A stretch of 64,000 nt of DNA, taken from assembly GCF_900109095.1 (NCBI RefSeq), contig NZ_FNYZ01000003.1, forward strand, positions 186,001-250,000, in the 5' to 3' direction. Position 1 is the first letter of the stretch. Every line of letters starts with the position of its first letter. The stretch comes from Sphingobium sp. AP50 (GTDB lineage Bacteria; Pseudomonadota; Alphaproteobacteria; Sphingomonadales; Sphingomonadaceae). This document shows, piece after piece, positions 61,207-64,000 of this stretch. The position numbers were made by a program, and so were the translations under genes. The notes under the pieces are model-generated. The model was given only the letters and a program-made list of their open reading frames with translations. It was not told where the DNA came from and ran no database searches.

Positions 61207-63873
61207 ATGTCACGTTCATCGCGCATGCTTTGCGCGCCGCTTCCGCTCGCCATTTTTGCGCTGGTGCTGTCGCCGCCGGTCCAGGCGCAGACCGTTGCAC
61301 CGGCCGCCGATCAGCCGGTAGCTGCCGATGGGCAGGACGAAGGCGCGATCGTCGTCACCGGTACCTATGCCCGCAGTCTGGCGACCGCGACCGAAATGAA
61401 GCGCAAGGCCGCCTATGGCGTTGATTCCATCGCGTCCACCGACATCGGTAAATTCCCGACCCAGAATGTCGCCGAAGCGCTTCAGCTCGTCACCGGTGTC
61501 GCGATCACCCGTCCGCGCGGGGAAGGCCTTTACGTCAGCGTGCGTGGCCTTGGCCCGCAATTTCAGAGCACGCTGGTCAACGGCCGCACCATCGCGATCA
61601 ACGACCTCATCGAAAATGGCGGCGCACAGGGGCGCCAGTTCCGCTTCGAGATGCTGCCGGCCGAATTCGTGTCGCAGATCGATGTGGTCAAGACGCCAAC
61701 CGCGGACATGACCGAAGGCGCGCTGGGCGGCAATATCGACGTCAAGACTTTCCACCCGCTCGATGTCGGCAATAAGACCACGGTCAATCTGCGCGGCACT
61801 TATACCAGCATGACCGACAAGGTGCGGCCGAACGCCACCGTGCTGACCAGCTTCAAGACCAAGGACGATCAGTTCGGCATCCTGGTCGGCGCCCAATATT
61901 GGGCCAAATCGGTCCGCAACGACCGCTTCTACAATACGGGCTGGAACCTGAACAAATTCGTGCAGCCTGCCAATCCGGTTGCGGGCGCCGAATATCTGCC
62001 TGCCGGCTATTATACGCCGACCCGCACCCGCCCCACCATCGAAACCGAAGACCGCAAGCGGTTGTCGGGCCTGATTTCGGCCCAATGGCGTCCTTCGGAC
62101 GAACTGGAAACGACGCTGGACGTGTCGCTGACGCGGCTGGATGTCGAATATGACGAATTCGGCCTCGACATCTATCCAGACGATCCGGGCACCTATCTGG
62201 TGCCGGGGTCGGTGATGCTGGACGGCAATACGGTCACCAAGGCGACGATCAACAATGTCCGCTTCATGGCCTCGCGCGAATACAGCCTCAACCGCCACGA
62301 CCTGATCAATGTCGGCCTGAAGCAGGTATGGAATCCGGGCGACTGGCATGTTTCGGCCAATGCCAACTGGTCCTACGCCCATAGCTTCCACCCCAGCTAT
62401 GCCGAAGGCACGGTGCGCAGCCGCATGCAGATCATCGCGCCGCTGACCTATGATGCGTCAGGCGGGTACAAGATCGCGCCGACGCTCAGCACGCCGGTCG
62501 ACGTCAGCAATCCGGCCAATTACATCTATTACCCCTTCAACATCGCGCCCAAGAACAGCAAGGACTGGGACAGCTATGCCCGCCTTGACGTCGGCCGCGA
62601 TCTCAACGGCTTTATCACCAAGGTCCAGGCCGGTGGCGAATATCATTGGCGCAAGCGCGACTATTGGCGCCGCGACTTCACCGTGAACATCGCCGGCAAC
62701 CCGCCGATCTCGCAGGTCGTGCCGGGCGGCTACGAAGCGCTGCCCTTCGACGACGCCTTCTCGAACATTCCGGGCAATTTCCCGCGCAATTGGGCGGTGC
62801 CCATCACCAGCGCCTTCTATGATGCGCTGTTCACCGATGCGATCGCCAATGCGCCGCTGACGGCCGGCGACATGCGCGCTTCCTATGTCGTTACGGAAAA
62901 GATCCTTGGTGGCTATGTCCGTGCGGATTATGGTTTCGATCTGGGCAGCGTCGGCATCACCGGCAATGTCGGCCTGCGCTATGTCCACACCGACCAGGTG
63001 GCGAGCGGTACGCTGACGCTGGGTACCACGCCCACCCCGGCGAGCTTCCCCAAGACGTTCAACAACTGGCTGCCCAGTTTCAACCTGCGCGCCGAACTGA
63101 CGCCAAATCTGATCGGCCGTCTGGCGGCCAGCCGGGTGCTGACCCGACCCAACATGACCCAGACCGCGCCACAAATCAGCGTATCGACCGATGCGCCGAC
63201 CGCGAGCGGCGGCAACCCGGACCTCAAGCCGTTCCTGGCAACACAGTTCGACGGTTCGCTGGAATGGTATTTCCGTCCCAATGCCTCGCTGACCGGCGCG
63301 CTCTTCTACAAGAAGATGGACGATTATATCACGGCGCAGAACGTCAATACCGAGATTCCCGGGCGTGGCACAGTGCTGCTAAGCACCCAGGTCAATGGCG
63401 GCACGGCCAAGGTTTATGGCATCGAGGCGGCCTATAACCAGGTGTTCGATTTCCTGCCCGCACCGTTTGATGGACTGGGTTTCCAGGCATCCTACACCCA
63501 TACCGAAGTCGAATCGAACTATACCGCTGGTGCGCGCCCGATCGTCGATCAGTTGATCGGCCTGTCGAAGGACAGCTACAATCTCGTCGGTTTCTACGAC
63601 AAGGGACCGATTTCAGCGCGCCTTTCCTATGTATGGCGCGGCGAATATCTGTCGGGCAATGGCAGTACGACCCAGACCGAATCCTATGTGGCGCCGTTCG
63701 GCTCGCTCGACGGCAACCTGTCCATCCGGGTGCTGCCCAAGACGCTGGTCAGCCTGGAGGCGATCAACCTCGCCGGGGCCAGGGCCTATTCCTACAATGG
63801 CATCAAGGAGCGGTTCAACGAGATCCAATATTATGGCCGTACCTTCCTGTTCGGCATTCGGACTGAATTCTGA
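61207..63873 (+). CDS. TonB-dependent receptor, Xanthomonas-Caulobacter (oligosaccharide-type) family
   Basis: An 888-residue receptor with a signal peptide (about 1-28), AIVVTGTYARSL, and the segment GVDSIASTDIGKFPTQNVAEALQLVTGVAITR, which is the hallmark of the TonB-Xan-Caul group linked to carbohydrate uptake. The plug has RGLGPQFQSTLVNGRTIA and the barrel ends FLFGIRTEF. The start follows TTGGGGAGAA. Its stop overlaps the next gene start (TGATG), so it is coupled to a secreted phospholipase-like protein. Confidence 0.94.
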   Translation: MSRSSRMLCAPLPLAIFALVLSPPVQAQTVAPAADQPVAADGQDEGAIVVTGTYARSLATATEMKRKAAYGVDSIASTDIGKFPTQNVAEALQLVTGVAITRPRGEGLYVSVRGLGPQFQSTLVNGRTIAINDLIENGGAQGRQFRFEMLPAEFVSQIDVVKTPTADMTEGALGGNIDVKTFHPLDVGNKTTVNLRGTYTSMTDKVRPNATVLTSFKTKDDQFGILVGAQYWAKSVRNDRFYNTGWNLNKFVQPANPVAGAEYLPAGYYTPTRTRPTIETEDRKRLSGLISAQWRPSDELETTLDVSLTRLDVEYDEFGLDIYPDDPGTYLVPGSVMLDGNTVTKATINNVRFMASREYSLNRHDLINVGLKQVWNPGDWHVSANANWSYAHSFHPSYAEGTVRSRMQIIAPLTYDASGGYKIAPTLSTPVDVSNPANYIYYPFNIAPKNSKDWDSYARLDVGRDLNGFITKVQAGGEYHWRKRDYWRRDFTVNIAGNPPISQVVPGGYEALPFDDAFSNIPGNFPRNWAVPITSAFYDALFTDAIANAPLTAGDMRASYVVTEKILGGYVRADYGFDLGSVGITGNVGLRYVHTDQVASGTLTLGTTPTPASFPKTFNNWLPSFNLRAELTPNLIGRLAASRVLTRPNMTQTAPQISVSTDAPTASGGNPDLKPFLATQFDGSLEWYFRPNASLTGALFYKKMDDYITAQNVNTEIPGRGTVLLSTQVNGGTAKVYGIEAAYNQVFDFLPAPFDGLGFQASYTHTEVESNYTAGARPIVDQLIGLSKDSYNLVGFYDKGPISARLSYVWRGEYLSGNGSTTQTESYVAPFGSLDGNLSIRVLPKTLVSLEAINLAGARAYSYNGIKERFNEIQYYGRTFLFGIRTEF

Positions 63874-64000
63874 TGCGCGGGATCGGACCAGCCATCGCCC
63901 TTGCTACCGCCGCGCTGATCCTGGTCGGTGCGGCGGCCCCCAGGGCCATGAACGATATCCAGGTGGTGGGGTCGCATAACAGCTTCAAGGCGCGCATACC
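63873..64000 (+). CDS. Probable secreted Ca2+-dependent phosphoinositide phospholipase C (partial)
   Basis: Only the first 42 residues are visible. They give a signal peptide with the core LATAALILVGAAA, followed by NDIQVVGSHNSFKARI. The IQ-x-x-G-S/T-HNS motif with its catalytic His is the start of the PI-PLC-like TIM barrel (PI-PLC-C1 family). The gene overlaps the receptor stop as TGATG. The assignment is tentative because the rest lies outside the window. Confidence 0.55.
   Translation, partial: MRGIGPAIALATAALILVGAAAPRAMNDIQVVGSHNSFKARI

Noticed and set aside
1-64000. Insertion sequences, integrases, tRNA genes and CRISPR arrays
   Set aside because: I looked for transposase-like proteins, terminal inverted repeats, clover-leaf sequences and spaced direct repeats and found none convincing, so horizontal transfer is not shown by any boundary.

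Overview
The window looks like chromosomal or large-plasmid DNA from a GC-rich alphaproteobacterium, most likely a sphingomonad (Sphingomonadaceae). This rests on four large TonB-dependent receptors with sphingomonad-style plug motifs, a FecI/FecR pair beside an STN-type receptor, tandem S10 carboxypeptidases, tightly overlapping operons (TGATG and ATGA junctions), and many catabolic families typical of that group. I see no tRNA, rRNA, CRISPR array, phage gene or transposase. Almost everything encodes uptake and catabolism of aromatic and glycosidic compounds.

Region 1 (1-6.0 kb): a minus-strand operon of TonB receptor, type I sulfatase and an extended SDR epimerase cut by the window edge. 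A divergent FAD aromatic hydroxylase follows, closed by a strong bidirectional terminator. Region 2 (6.0-22.8 kb): a minus-strand operon (alpha/beta hydrolase, VOC protein, MFS, SDR, ABM protein, HisD-like dehydrogenase, SDR) faces a plus-strand trio (FAH hydrolase, cupin, SDR). Next come a minus operon (two crotonases, a Rieske oxygenase, an SDR), an acyl-CoA dehydrogenase/APH-like kinase pair, and a DeoR regulator with a frameshifted MFS gene. Two of the four classical SDRs have lost the catalytic tyrosine.

Region 3 (23.2-30.8 kb): an STN-domain TonB receptor translationally coupled to two secreted S10 peptidases, divergent from a FecI-type sigma factor and FecR anti-sigma factor. Region 4 (31.0-38.6 kb): three tandem TIM-barrel sugar isomerase-like proteins, a DoxX-like protein, a TonB receptor and a GPH-type symporter, ended by a strong terminator.

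Region 5 (38.7-61 kb) is the most interesting. A GMC oxidoreductase with a Tat-targeted subunit-3 partner resembles a periplasmic glycoside 3-dehydrogenase. Nearby are a ThuA protein, an MFS transporter and a TIM-barrel/DUF6379 pair that matches the alpha and beta subunits of C-glycoside deglycosidase. Then come an esterase, a redoxin, a TetR regulator, a two-component flavin system, a GH3 glucosidase, a two-domain extradiol dioxygenase, an alpha/beta hydrolase, a cyclase, an FAH hydrolase, a Gfo/Idh/MocA oxidoreductase and another TIM-barrel protein. Five palindromic sites (GAA-N6-TTC, four of them followed by TAAT or ATAAT) sit upstream of the transcription units of this region, including tetR itself, and suggest one regulon.

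My working model is a complete route for a C- or O-glycosylated aromatic such as a flavonoid glycoside: outer-membrane uptake, periplasmic C3 oxidation of the sugar, import, cytosolic C-C or C-O bond cleavage, hydroxylation and extradiol cleavage of the aglycone, and hydrolysis. The alpha/beta hydrolase, FAH and MFS genes occur as paralogues in regions 2 and 5, suggesting two versions of one lower pathway. The window ends with a fourth TonB receptor and the start of a probable secreted phosphoinositide phospholipase C.
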